DNA from: Torymus aiolomorphi
Lineage: Eukaryota > Arthropoda > Insecta > Hymenoptera > Torymidae
DNA length: 64,000 nucleotides
NCBI GenBank assembly: GCA_036365515.1
Contig: CM070873.1
Location: forward strand, 215,125,376-215,189,375
Direction of reading: 5' to 3'
Positions 24,063 to 36,106 of the stretch are shown in pieces; the first letter of the stretch is position 1; every line of letters begins with the position of its first letter. The notes under the pieces are model-generated. The model worked only from the letters and a program-made list of their open reading frames with translations, made no database searches and was not told where the DNA came from. The position numbers and the translations under genes are program-made.

Positions 24063-24707
24063 TGCCTGGATCTTAGCTTCTACTCGATCGATTTTAACCG
24101 GACAGGTCTTATTTTTTTTTGTTTTTTTTTTGTGTGATGGCGGGACAAAGATTCGTTTTTTGATTCGCCGATGCGTTTTTGTTTTATTTCGAATTTTCGA
24201 TTTTATCAAAATTGATTTTTGCTTTTTTATAATGATAAGATCGAGATATTTCAATCGAATGGATAGTATTCGAAAGAGCATTAAAATACCTATATTTTCT
24301 AAACAAAAAAATTTCTATAGCTCTCACGGTTCTTTTGTTATTAACAAAAACGTGTTTTTTTTTAAAAAAAGCTTATAACTTCTAAACGGGTAATTTTTTT
24401 GAACAAATCATGATAATGCAGAATATAAATAGCTATAATCTGTAAAAATTAGAATCCATTTTGTCGACTAGTTCTTAAGAAAAAAATTAAGATATAAAAA
24501 AAATGAGTTTTGTATGTCCAACGATTACGGGAGTAAAATTGACTTAATCGCTTCGAAATTCCTTTTAGAGGTAGGTTTTGGATAGCTCTCGGTCGAGTTC
24601 TTTGGGCAATATGATTGGTCCAGAAATTTCAGAAATATTTAAGGTTAAAATGTTTTTAACCTTTTTTTTTCAAATCGTAATTTCTCGAGAACGGCTTCAT
24701 GTATCAG
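23848..24707 (+). mobile_element. HINE/DINE-like element, subfamily B, truncated at R1-A
   Basis: 5' palindrome GCTTCCTCCTAGAGGAAGC (23848-23866) after a T run; (TG)n/(TGCG)n tract 23970-24063; subfamily B core. It breaks off after CTTCATGTATCAG at 24707, where retrotransposon coding sequence starts abruptly. Other copies continue past this point, so a deletion or rearrangement joined the two. Confidence 0.7.
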
Positions 24708-25488
24708 GCGACTTGCAGGCGAGGTTTCGGCAGTTTCTCCAGAAATTTCCCTGCCGTGTCTAGCATACACAGCGGGCGGTAGGCCGACGGGCTGTCTGCT
24801 GGACCCTTACCCTTACTAATGAGGACAAGCGTCGCCGTCTTCCAGCGAGCGGGAAAAATGCCAGCGATCAGACAGGAGTTATACACGTCCAGCAAGATGC
24901 GCGGGTGACTACCACAAATGGCTTTTAGCACCTCTGCTGGTAATCCATCCGGCTCCGGAGCTCTCTTATTTCGCATAAATTTTACTGCGATGGAGAGCTC
25001 CGTGCCCGGAAATGCGGGTATTTCTATGGGCTCGGGTTGAGCTGGGTGATCCGCTCTTTTTGGATGATCTGGAAAATGGGTACTGACGATGTTATTTATC
25101 GTTACCGCGTCCCGAGCTGTTGATGAGGCGAAAGACGCCAGTTTGCGGGTAACGATCTTGTACCCTAATCCCCATGGATCTGAATCCAGCTCTTCTCCCA
25201 GCTCTCGCCAGCATCGCCGCTGGCTGGACCTTATGGCCCTTTTGAGGGTTTTCTTGACAGCACTGTACTCTGCGGCCAAGGCTGCATTTTTATCGCATCT
25301 TTTGACCCTCTGCGTTATGCGACGTAACTGCAGGTACGTCTTACAAAGGTCCACGATCTCGTCCGTCCACCAGTAAACTGGGTGTCTTAACCGACTTAGT
25401 CTTTTCCTGAGAACCGCCTCTACGCAGGCCTGCCCGATGACTTTCATGGTGGCGTCAGTCACTATGTTGGCCCACGCAGGGAGCGGCA
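24708..25488 (-). pseudogene. R1-A ORF2 fragment: linker and start of reverse transcriptase
   Basis: The minus-strand frame encodes the region between endonuclease and RT (VYWWTDEI, then basic helices, DSDPWGLGYKIVTRK) and the first RT motifs (EPDGLPAEVLKA, ISKGKGPADSPSAYRPLCML, DTAGK). It stops at 24708, joined to a HINE, so the RT palm with the catalytic Asp residues is lost. At its upstream edge (25488) it ends exactly at the Transib left terminus; the preceding part of the same ORF2 appears at 44451 onward on the same strand. Excising the intervening block joins the two in frame. Dead R1-clade copy. Confidence 0.8.
25484..25488. repeat. Left 5-bp target duplication (CGGCA)
   Basis: Immediately precedes the CACAGTG end at 25489. 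The bases after the right end at 44450 are CAGCA, a 4 of 5 match. Five-base, GC-rich duplications are characteristic of Transib and RAG-type transposition. Confidence 0.6.
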
Positions 25489-25545
25489 CACAGTGGTCCG
25501 AAACGTAAAATGACGGCCAAAATACATTTTTTGAAAGTATTTAAG
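25489..25545 (+). repeat. Transib left terminal inverted repeat with CACAGTG heptamer
   Basis: CACAGTG at 25489-25495 equals the consensus heptamer of V(D)J recombination signals. An A-rich block CCAAAATA begins at 25517, leaving 21-23 bases between heptamer and A-run, comparable to a 23-bp-spacer signal. About 33 of the first 37 bases match the right end, with one single-base gap; further similarity (AAGTATTTAAGAA) reaches about 25545. Confidence 0.75.
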
Positions 25546-26875
25546 AACTGAATTTGAATATGACACACTGATTCTATGTGTAATTTCACATAAGAAACAC
25601 TTATAGTTGTCAGAATATCATTATTATTTTCCTTGTATCAAGCTATAAACTTTAATGGAACTTTCAACTATTGGTTATTCTTGATTTTTTCGACTTTTTT
25701 CCTATATTAATATTGCTCCGACAAATTTATTTAATAAAGTATGATAAAAAATGAGTTTCTTTATTGTTATATGCATTCTGAATAACAAGTTTGTTGATCT
25801 AAAATTGATAATATATCATGTTTTATTTACGTCTTTGTGACTCCGATTTAACTTATATTTTGCGTATTTTTTAATCAATAATTACAAAAATGAAAATGTT
25901 AGCCAATTGATGTCACTGTGGGACAAAAAGTTAAAAAAATAAATTAGAATATCTTATTATAGAAGGGTAAATTTTCCGAATGTTTAAAAATGTATAATAT
26001 ATAAAAATTCGAAAATTTTGGTAAGAAGGCCATAATATTTTCATTAAATTGTTTTTATATGATATGTGATATCAATTTTTCGAATGCCATTTTTGCCTAA
26101 CGATTAAATTGTAGAAAATGTAGTGATTTAGAAAATCATAACGTCGAAAAATGAGCTAAAACTCATGTAGGAATGAATGTTTTACATTTTTTGGAATTTT
26201 ATTCTTCTAGTAAAAAGTATCTTTATAATTTTATGCAATCTGTTTTCAATTTTTATAGACGCAAACTTTTCTGATATTTTTTTTCAAAAGAAATCCCTTG
26301 TGTGTTCTGAATAGCTCATGTTCGGAATTTACAGTATGGGATTCGGAAAATATTTTAAACAATAGTATATTTTCTGAAAAAATACCCATCTAACATTTTA
26401 CCATTCTGATAAAATACCTAACGGGGCTCTTCTTTAGTATTTCAAGTTTTATTTTCCATTCAAAAAACTTATCCAAAGTTGCCCATTTTGAAGAAACGCG
26501 TGTTTTAAGTATAAAACAGATTTTTTAAATTCGTTGTTCTATCTATACCTATAGTACGTAACCGTGTTTATTTTCTGAAATTATACGATGGAAATTTTTT
26601 GAACGGATTTGGGAATCGAAATTACAAATTTAAAAAAAACCTTTATTTTAAAAGTAAACTATATTTTGGTCAGTCGTTATTTGAGTTCTGATATGTTTAT
26701 GTAGCGATAATATTATGTATACATGTGTAGTATGATTCGTATGCGTTGTTGTTATATGGGCGAGTTCGACACATTTAGAAAAAGATACCGTAAGTAATAT
26801 ATCTTATTTGTTGTTCTAATTGAGGACAGTGTCTTTTTATAATTTACGTACAATTTAAGAGGTATTTATATCTTA
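25546..26875. other. AT-rich leader of the Transib element
   Basis: No coding frame or clear repeat, except that 26393-26419 (CCCATCTAACATTTTACC) recurs inverted at 36047-36081. This probably includes the native 5' noncoding part of Transib, as the transposase first exon follows once the 26876-35464 insertion is removed. Confidence 0.4.
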
Positions 26876-27640
26876 CAAGGAAAGGGCCCCAGGTGTACCT
26901 CACCGATTTTCTTCAAATTTTGATATGTTGTAGTACATCCAAAAATATTTGACACGTGTTTTTTTTATGTTCCCATACGCTCATTTAAGGGGTGAAAACC
27001 ACCCTTAAAGTTCACCCCCAAAAACAGTTTTTTTTTATATCTCCGGAACGAATTGGAATTTTTTGATGAAACAAAGTGGATATGATTCGCAATTGAAAAA
27101 CGAATATTTGTACAATATTTCTACCTAGATGGGTAGCATCCCTTATTTTTTATAAAAGAAAACCCTAAAATTTGGCAATGTTTTCGCTCAAAAAATTACA
27201 AAATTGATTGAATCCTAAAAAAAATAATTGTATTATAAACAATTTAAAAAATAAAGTTGAAGTATCCCTGTGTTTTACGGAGAATGCTTTTTACACGGGG
27301 TAGACTACCCCTAAAACGGATATTAAGTTATTTCAATATTAAATATGTATATATAAATAAATTTTTTTCTTTTTTATACTGGGTACACAAAACTAATCAA
27401 AATTTAATAAATTAACTCGCTTAAGAAAATTTACCCCCTTCAGGGGGTAAACAACTCCTTATTACAATATTTGATTTTCGATCAACTAAAAAATAGTTTT
27501 TTCGTGCAACTGTGATTAATTAATTCTAAAACTTATTTTTTTGGCAAATTAAATATATAAATAGGTATATTGGTCCCTTGTACAAGGGTAAACACCCCTT
27601 ATTTAAAATTCAAAAATTTAGATCTGAAAAAAAAACTAAA
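26876..27640 (+). repeat. Left long terminal inverted repeat of the DDE_1-type element
   Basis: Pairs with 34700-35464. Landmarks: CGATTTTCTTCAAATTTTG, TTTAAGGGGTGAAAACCACC (itself able to fold) and CCCCCTTCAGGGGGTAAAC near 27442. Divergence between arms is modest, so the insertion is not ancient. Confidence 0.8.
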
Positions 27641-29441
27641 AGGGAATAAATATTTTACTCTACTACAATATTTAAATGTACTAATGTGTCCTGAATACAA
27701 CTCGAAAAGTAAAATGTTTTTATAAGCATAAACAAATTTTTTATTTATTCCAACATTTTACAACTGAAAAACATTAAACGATAACAAAAATTCTGATATT
27801 CGTAAAGGTAGTGCACGCTCCTATTCATGTACTATGAATAAAAAAAATCATTTCAGAGTAATTTATTCCAATTTTTGAATAAATGATCTGTAATAATATA
27901 AATAATTTGTAATAATACAAAAGAACACAAGTGCTTGTATATAGTTTCTAGATCGTGAATGATGCCTTAATATTACTGAAAATGTGATTTTTATAATCTA
28001 TACTAATTTTCATCATTCACCGATCTTCGGGATAAATTTGTATTTTTAACTCGTTCGTTTTATTTTTATTCGTTTATTTCGCTTCTGTTTTATAATCAAC
28101 AGTCAGTTGTGTTTCATAGTTATAAAACGTAAGACGTTCATTGTTTTAAAAGTTGTTTTTATTACTATTATATATACTGTACAGTTTTTTCAATAAGTTT
28201 ACAAAGAAAAATATTAAAATGTTTTTAAGAGAGTAACTACTTGAGTTAAAGAGGTAAATATCTATTACAAAATAATGTAATATTAGTTTTATTGTTTCTA
28301 TTCTTCTAATTATAAATAATACTCATACTCATAATACGCATACTCTCTGAAATCCGAGGTTTTTGTAAGGATAAGAAAAAATACACGTAAGTAAACATAA
28401 CTCTTAGAGGGGTGTCTACAAGCTGCTCAGAGCCTTCTTCCCAATCTGGGCTAATCGAGTCTAGATTTTCTAATCTACCATACTAATTATGTAGGTCGAC
28501 CTAATTTATACTATTTTAGTATTATAATATCAAAATGTGATGTTACAACGTATTGTTATAATTATAAAGTAATATATGAAAGTTCTATAAAGTAATTCTA
28601 TGACATCACCATTGGTCAGCAATATTTATCTTTTCAATAAACTCCCTGTATTTTGTATATTATATATCAAGTATAAATTTAATTATTCATTTTAAATCAC
28701 TTTAAAAAACAGTTTTTGAATATCTTATAATATTTTACAAACATATATGTTATTATATTTTCGATGAATAGTTAAGAATTTTTTTCAAGTTCAGGAGTTA
28801 TTTTTGTAAAAAATAATATTCCGGAAGGTAGATCTCACATGAATTAGAGCTTTGTGAAATTTCTTTAAAACGTTGGTATACATTAAGATTACAAAAATAA
28901 TTTTTTAATAACAAAATAATATATTTTTAATACATATACTGTTTGTTGCATACTTTCTTTACAAATTGTTTGTTAATGAACACATGCATCTATAACAAAC
29001 ATTTTCTTATTTGACAATTTTTTGTATAAACAAATCAAATATTTTCTGAAAATTCTTTTTTTTTTATCTTTAATATCTTTTGAAACTATCATTGACGAAT
29101 AGAAAAAATCGTATGTATTTAATATTTCTATCTGATATGTTTAGTAGAAGTTTAAACGTTTAATTTTTATTTGAATGAACGTGAAAAATACAAACAAATT
29201 AATAATAATATAAGTGAAATCCATATTATGATTCCAGTGAAAGATCATAATCTGCGTATCTACTCATAAAATCTTTAAGATTTAATAAAAATTAATTTTT
29301 CCGTTAAAAAAAACACTTTAAAATACATAACTGTAAATTATATAATATTAATATGAAATAATTATTTTTAGATAAACAACTTACGAAATGACTATTAACC
29401 CGATCAACGTTATAAATTTACTTTTACTGTCCTTTCAAGTA
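27641..29441. other. AT-rich 5' region of the DDE_1-type element
   Basis: About 1.8 kb with no open frame of note. It presumably holds the promoter and 5' UTR of the transposase gene, but no specific signal could be fixed. Confidence 0.4.
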
Positions 29442-31040
29442 ATGAGTATAAAAGAAAGTTCTACTACAACAGAAGAAATTGCATTGAAGGATAGTATAGA
29501 AAAATTTTTACTGGATTGTATGAATGACTTTAACGAACTAGAATTCATTCAGCAAGAAACATTGGATTTTCAAGAGCCAGTCAAAGATGTTGAGATGCAA
29601 ATTGTTGAAGATAATGATAGAATATGGGAAGCAGACGTTGATGAAAGTTCACAAACATGTACTATGGATGAAGAAAATTTAACATGGGAGTACTGGAGGA
29701 GTGGTGTTACAAAAACTCTCACTCTGAAAACTGTACAACATAAATTTCGAAAAGTTAAGTCAATTACACAATTGAAACGATGGGCGCATACCTTAAATAA
29801 AGGAGGCACCTACAAAGAAAAAATTGGAAGAATTGCTAAATTTGTATTAGATAATTTTCGTTCTGCAATCAACGCTGGGCATATAGTTCATGACGTAGAC
29901 TTATGAAAATGGGCTTTGCAGGCTCTAAAAATTATTGGAAACGAAGATATAAAGTTTAAAGCGTCAGATCATTGGTTAAAAAATTTTAAAAAAGCCCATA
30001 GAATAGTCACCAGAAAAATTAACAAATTCATAATAAAAAAAACTTTAGAGGGATCAGAACGCTTACAAAAGGTAGCTAATGCTTTTGTTTCTGAAGTAAA
30101 AGAAATAATTAATATTAAAGGTATAGAATCTATTTTTAATTCGGATCAAAGTGAGTTTCAAATTGAAATGCATTCAGGAAGAACATTATCTGTTGAAGGA
30201 GAAAGGCAAATCGAATGCCTTGTAGAATCTGTTAGTTCTACAACGCATAGTTACACTATTCAGCCCTTAATATCGGGTGACGGTAAGCTACTTTCTCCCT
30301 TGTTTATTGTATTAAAGGAAACTAAAGGACAATTTGGACCAAGAGTAGAAAGTACGCTATTTAAACCTTCAAATGTTTATGTAATGACTTCTAGATCTGG
30401 CAAATTAACTTCAGGTATATAAAATTTACTATTATTATAACTTTTTACTTTTATTATACAAACATAAAAATGTATGCAATTATTACAGAGCATTTTAAAA
30501 CGTGGTTAAAAGATGTGTATTTTTCCAACGTTGGTCATTCAAGTGTTTTATTAATTGACTCTTGGAGTGGACATTGTCCTGATGCAGTGAAGGAAGCAAC
30601 ACCTCCAAATAAAAATGTCGATGTTAAAATAATTCCAAAAGGAACAACCAGTAAAATTCAGCCATTAGACGTGTTTCGTTTTAGGATTTGGAAAAATTAC
30701 GTAAGACACTTCCGACAGTGTAATATTGATGAATGAAGATTTAGAACTGCATTTAAGAAATAACATAATAAAACTTCAATCATTGGTTCATAATCAGTTA
30801 TCATCCCCTCGATTTGTGAACCTATTCAAATATTCGTGGCATAAAAGTGGCTACGTTGATGCAAAGCTGAGTAAATTTGATAATCCAGTAAAATTTGGCT
30901 TTGGAAATAACTGTAATGCTCGTTGCGAAGTTGCAGAATGTTCTAATCCAGCAATCGTAAAATGCTCTTGGTGCAAAAAATCATTATGTTTGAAGCACTT
31001 TTTTCATGATTATCACTATTGTCATGATTATAAAGAATAG
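29442..31040 (+). pseudogene. Pogo/Tigger-like (DDE_1) transposase, broken
   Basis: From the ATG at 29442 the frame encodes an acidic N-terminus, then a DNA-binding helix-turn-helix region (KVKSITQLKRWA, then HWLKNFKKAHRIVTRKI). The catalytic core follows: NSDQSEF (first Asp), LIDSWSGH (second Asp) and PKGTTSKIQPLDV (third Asp). A Cys-rich tail (CEVAECSN, CSWCKKSLCLKHFF) looks zinc-binding. A short intron with GT..AG ends (30415-30488, 74 bp) joins KLTS to EHFKTW cleanly. Lesions: TGA at 29904-29906, where an Arg codon CGA is expected, and a frameshift near 30720-30735. Family role: cut-and-paste transposition. It lies within the 26876-35464 inverted repeats. Confident on family, less on subfamily. 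Confidence 0.85.
30415..30488 (+). other. Intron in the DDE_1 transposase gene
   Basis: Donor G/GTATAT and acceptor TTACAG/AG; AT-rich, 74 bp. Removing it keeps the frame and restores continuous transposase similarity across the junction. Confidence 0.7.
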
Positions 31041-31182
31041 TATTAACAATAAATACCAAAAAATAGTCAACAATATTTAATGTTATTAATAACTATTGTT
31101 GTTAGTTTATATTTAAATAAGTATAAAACACAAACTGTTTATTTTATTAATATTTTAGAAGTTTAATCTGTAAAAGATTTTT

Positions 31183-34100
31183 GCTTCTTCCTAGAGGAAG
31201 CTTTTTAATAGTAAAATTTTAAGTTTCGTTAAATCGCTCTAGAAACATGATTAGAGGTGTTAGAAGTTTTTATCACATGATTTTAGAAAATGTCTGTATG
31301 GATGTGGTGTGTGTGTGTGTGTGTGTGTGTCTGTGTGTGTGTGTGTGCGCGCGCGCGTGTGTGTGTACGTATACCGCTTTATCTCCGGATCTACGCGGTC
31401 GATTTTAACCGGACAGGGCTTATTTTTTTTGTTCTTTTTATTCCGAATTCGGGAAGAAAATAATTTTTTATGATTCACTGATTCGTTTTTGTTTTATGTC
31501 GAATTTTTTATTTTCAAAAAATTTATTTTTGAATTTTTTTAATGATTGGATTTAAATTTTTGAGTCGGATATGTAACATTCGAAAGAGCATGAAACAACC
31601 TATATTTAAAAAAAAAATTCTCTTGCTATCACGGTTCTTTTGTTATTAACAAAAACGGTTTTTTTTTCAAAAAGCTTATAACTACCAAACTAAACAGTCA
31701 ATTTTTTCGAGAAAAATCAGGATAATGCAGAATATAAATAACTATAATCTGTAAAAATTTGAATCGATTCTTTTGGTTAGTTTTTGAGAAAAAAATTGAA
31801 AAATGAAAAAAATGAGTTTTGTATGTCGAACGATTACGGAAGTAAAATTGACTTAATCGCTTCAAAATTTCTTGTAGACGTAGATTTTGGATAGTTCTCG
31901 ATCGAGTTCGTTGAGCAAAATGATTGGCCCATAAATTTCAGAGATATTTGAGGTTAACATTTTTTTAACCCTTTTTCAAATCGTAATTTCTCGAGAACGG
32001 CTCTATGTATCTGAGTCGGATGGGAAGCATTCGAATGAGAATTAAAATACCTTTATTTTCCAAAAAAAAAAGTAATTTTTCTAGCTATCACGGTTCTTTT
32101 GTTATTAACAAATACGTAAACATTGAAAAATGAAAAAAGTGAGTTTTGTATGTCCAACGATTACTGGAGTAAAATTGACTTAATTGCTTCAAAATTCCTT
32201 GTAGAGGTAGATTTTGAATAGTTTTCGGCTGAGTTCTTTGCGCAAAATGATTGGTCCATAAATTTCAGAGATATTTGAGGTTAAGATTTTTTAAAATATT
32301 TTTCCAAATCGTAATTTCTCGAGAACGGCTTGATGAATCAGCTACAGATTTATAGACAATTTTGTGTGTGATATAGATATTACGTATGTGAATTTTTATC
32401 AAGATCGTACGATTACTTTTTGAGATATTTGATATTCAAAATTTTTGTATTTTACAAAGTTATTTTCGTTGTTGCCTGATAGCTAGAGAAATTGTTATAA
32501 TTTCTTTGAAATTTGGTGGTGATGTAGAGTATGTATGTTATGTATTATATATGTTCTTAAGGTAAAAAAATTCGTTTATGAATTTCAGAGATATTTGAGG
32601 TTAAAACTATTTTAGCACTCTTTTCAAATCGTATTTTTTCGTGAACGGCTGTATATATACTAGAAAATGGAAATGACGCGTGCTCGCGTGCGTGTTGTTT
32701 ACTTGCTTTTATTTTTTATTAAAGTTAATTTACAGCGTGCTTTTCTCAATGTATCTCTTTTCGCAGTTTTTTTCCAGCAGTTGGCACTAGCTATTTTTTT
32801 TTTGTTTTTTGTGGGTAATGAATTTTTTTTTATTCTGCTATTTGATTTCGCACTAATCTACAGACGATGCAGAAATTCGACGTAGAGAAAAGTAAATAGA
32901 AAAAGAGCGCTGGTAAGCGCGAAACCCTCGGGGATTTTCGTGTTCCGAAGGTAGAAGGATACTTAAAATTTAACAATGGGCCGCGTTATACAAATCAATC
33001 AGACGCGTATATTTTTGTTTTCAATTTTGTAATACTTTATTTCGAATGGAAACTTGTCGGTAAAATCTGTGGAATTGTAAATTGTTTCAGATGCAGAAGA
33101 CAAATTGTAACTATATACATGCTGTTAAAGACTAGCTTCTTTTATTTAAACAAAGCCTGTAATAGACGTGACATATACATTTGAGAGTGTACATTTTATC
33201 TAATCTTTTTTCCGTTTTTTTTTTTATTTTTTGTATCAATAACTACAGCTGCTCTATGCCGTTCTGCTCTTCGTTCGTATACCGTTAGTTGTTTGTCACA
33301 TTCGTTTGCTCTTAGATGTTGCAATGGTGATGTTCTTTGAATACCGTCATATGATAGTAGGCAATAATCCATTTCTTTTTTTGCAATTTATGTAAAATCA
33401 AGAGAACATTGCTCTAAGTTTCACAATAATATACCCTTCTGCAAAGTTTCAAGTCAAAATATTAATTCGTTTTTGCGCAAACTTCGAACAAAATTTTGAC
33501 ATTACACTTCGTCCACCTCGAAATTTTGTTCAAAATTTATACAAAAACGAATTGATATTTTGACTTCAAATTTGGCAGGAAGGTAGAATATTGTGAAACT
33601 TAGAGCAATGTTCTCTTGATTTTGCATAATTCGGTGTATTTTATTTTTTATTAGCTTCAAACCACCGAATCGACTCGGTCGGTAAAAATTGAGTATGGCA
33701 CCCCCTCATTATCGTAATTATTATAGATTTTAGTTGAATTGTTCTTGGAATTAATTGAATTTTGGAAATTTTAGAATTAAAGCCATTAATATACAATTTT
33801 TAAGAAATTGAAAATGTGTAATTTAAGAAATATAAATATATGAATAAAAGAATCAATAAAACATTTTATAAATTGAAATTATTCATTAAAATAATTCTAT
33901 AAAGGACGAAATTCAAAAGAGGTATACTATTAATAGAGTAGTATGAAAATCATTTATAAAATAAAATATTTACAAAATAAATTTAAAAATTAAAAAGTAT
34001 ACGTAGTTTATTCTAACCCAAAAAGAAGTAAGTAGAACAGAAAACGTATTAAATTATCAGATTTAAAAAAGAGCGTTTAGCATCTTTAAAAAATACATAT

Positions 34101-34622
34101 TAATAAAAATAACTTAAATTAATAATAAAAAGTATTCATTTAGTTTTGAAGAGAAACCACGTGTCCATGTGGTTACAACCGAATATACAACATAAAAGGC
34201 GCCAGGCGATGAGGTATAAGTATTAAGATATGACATGGGTGCGTGGCCACTATATATAGATGTACCTTAGCCATATCTAGCTGCGGGAAAAAAATGCGAA
34301 AAGAGTTTTGTAAGGCAATGTAACCTCTCAATGTATCTCTTTTCACAGTTTTTTTCACGCAGTTGGCAGTAGCTATTTTTTTTTTTTGTTTTTTTGTGGG
34401 CAATGAATTTTTTTTTTTGTAAAATATAAAATTGTATAATAATAATTGCTTTTTTATGGTAAAAAGTAGAAAGAGTAAAAATAAAAAGTTACAAACCGTT
34501 TAACGTAGTCTCACCATACAAAATAAAGTATTAAATTTAAAAATTGGAATTAAAAATTAATTAAAGGAATCAGTAAATTCAGTTTGAGGAAGCTACGTGC
34601 CAATGAATTGGCAACGGTTTTT
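31183..34622 (+). mobile_element. HINE/DINE-like element, subfamily B, long form (3.4 kb)
   Basis: 5' palindrome GCTTCTTCCTAGAGGAAGC (31183-31201) after a T run; (TG)n 31304-31370; subfamily B core (TTTTAACCGGACAGGG). Its 3' end at 34585-34620 has GAGGAAGCTACGTGCC, then AATGAATTGGCAACGG. It is twice the usual length because of extra DNA including the foldback at 33381-33645 and a direct ~95-bp duplication (TCAATGTATCTCTTTTC near 32747 and again near 34329). Confidence 0.65.
33381..33645. repeat. Foldback repeat
   Basis: Inverted arms of about 110 bp. AAATCAAGAGAACATTGCTC near 33396 pairs with GAGCAATGTTCTCTTGATTT near 33602, and CAAAATATTAATTCGTTTTTG pairs with CAAAAACGAATTGATATTTTG. The tip is GACATTACACTTCGTCCACC. 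Confidence 0.8.
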
Positions 34623-34699
34623 TTATTCAAAATACATGAATAGGATCTTGCACTATCATTACAAATATGAGAATTTTTGTTCGCATTTAACTTTTTTTA

Positions 34700-35464
34700 A
34701 TGAATTAAATTTCTTTCAAGATCCAAATTTTTGAATTTTGAATATGGGTAACTAATGAAGTATATAAGCGCTCAATATTTCTATTTGTATATTTAATTTG
34801 CCAAAAAAATAAGTTTTAAAATTAAGTAATCACAGTTGCATAAAAAAACTATTTTTTAGTTGATCGAAAATCAAATATTGTAAAGGGGGTTGTTTACCCC
34901 CTGAAGGGGGTAAATTTTTTTTAAGCGAGTTAATTTATTAAATTATGATTAGTTTTGTGTACCTAGTATAAATAAGAAAAAAATTAATTTATATATACAT
35001 ATTTAATATTGAAATAGCATAATATCCGTCTTAAGGATAGTTTACCCCTTGTAAAAAGCATTTTTCGTAAAACACCGGGACACGTTATTTTTTTAATTTG
35101 TTTATAATACAATTATTTTTTTAGGATTCAATCAATTTTGTAATTTTTTGAGCGAAAACATTGTCAAAATTTTAGGGTTTTCTTTTATAAAAAATAAGGG
35201 ATGCTACCCTTCTAGGTAGAAATATTGCACAAATATTCGTTTTTCAATTGTGAATCATATCCACTTTGTTTCATCAAAAAATTCCAATTCGTTCCGGAGA
35301 TATAAAAAAAAACTGTTTTTGGGGATGAACTTTAAGGGTGGTTTTCACCCCTTAAATGAGCGTATGGGCACGTAAAAAAAACACGTGTAAAATATTTTTG
35401 GATGTACTACAACATATCAAAATTTGAAGAAAATCGGTGAGGTACACCTGGGGCCCTTTCCTTG
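34700..35464 (-). repeat. Right long terminal inverted repeat of the DDE_1-type element
   Basis: Reverse complement of 26876-27640, with AAAAATTTGGATCTTGAAAG at the inner edge and GGGGCCCTTTCCTTG at the outer edge. Followed by TTA, matching the left flank. Confidence 0.8.
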
Positions 35465-35519
35465 TTAGAAGATTTAGAAATATGTTCAAATAATTGTAAC
35501 ATAATTTAACGTAACGAGT

Positions 35520-35792
35520 TTGGAACTACATAAGTTATTAATAGATTGTAATGCAAAATTCAAGAAGGACAAAGAATTAAAACTAATTAAGATTCTAGCA
35601 CAGAGATTTAATGTTTCAAATAGCCCAATTCAAATTCAGACTATTACAAAGATAGTTAGGGAGCAGTTTTCTAACCGTTATTTTCAAAAGTGTAATGATA
35701 GTCATCGTGAAAACGAGCGATTTCTCAGTAAATGTAAGATATGGTTGCAACACAAGATTACTTTTGACATTAGACTCATCTACATCCAGTAG
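35520..35792 (+). pseudogene. Transib transposase, N-terminal exon (start codon lost)
   Basis: A 90-codon frame on plus with the pattern of a Transib N-terminus: ELHKLLIDCNAKF, a helical middle, then NERFLSKCKIWLQHKITFDI, after which Transib proteins continue into a Lys/Arg-rich SxRSKRRK segment. That continuation is found at 41150-41225, 5.4 kb downstream. The first codon is TTG, where ATG is expected. The gap holds a palindrome, a SINE fragment, a HINE and the 30-codon minisatellites, so the gene was split by insertions. I assign it from sequence pattern, not from an alignment. Confidence 0.6.
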
Positions 35793-36106
35793 GTGAAATA
35801 AATATAAGTATATATTAAAATTATACATTAATTATACGGTTTATTAGGGATAGTGGGGCGATGTTGTACATGATTCGATCTTAAACAAACTGAATATCTT
35901 TTTTGTAAATTGCGTTTTTTTAATCTGTCGGTAAAAAAACTAATTTATTTAGAATCAAACTAGAATAAAACTAGAATAAAGCGTATCACTCCACACTCCT
36001 CTATTCATAATTAATATCATTATAACGTTAATATAGTAGGGGGAAAGGTATTTTGTCGGAATGGTAAAATTTTAGATGGGTACCCGATCAGCATCAGGAA
36101 ATTTAA
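35793..36106. other. AT-rich spacer with an inverted match to 26393-26419
   Basis: GGTATTTTGTCGGAATGG...AGATGGG at 36047-36081 is the inverted counterpart of 26393-26419. Otherwise featureless. Confidence 0.4.

Larger units (their letters stand above)
26876..35464 (+). mobile_element. DDE_1-transposase element with ~760-bp terminal inverted repeats
   Basis: Starts CAAGGAAAGGGCCCCAGG and ends with its complement at 35464. It is flanked by TTA on both sides (26873-26875, 35465-35467), a 3-bp duplication. The inverted repeats extend to about 27640 and 34700. Between them are the pogo/Tigger-like transposase pseudogene (29442-31040) and a later 3.4-kb HINE insertion (31183-34622); without the HINE the element is about 5.1 kb. 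The related short element at 43537-44317 shares ends and duplication type. DDE_1 elements normally duplicate TA, so the 3-bp TTA/TAA site is unusual and makes the gene-to-end pairing an inference. Confidence 0.65.

Noticed and set aside
26876..35464. PIF/Harbinger element, suggested by the TWA 3-bp duplication
   Set aside because: The enclosed transposase is DDE_1 (pogo-like); no Harbinger nuclease or MADF/Myb partner was seen. Left open as a finding.
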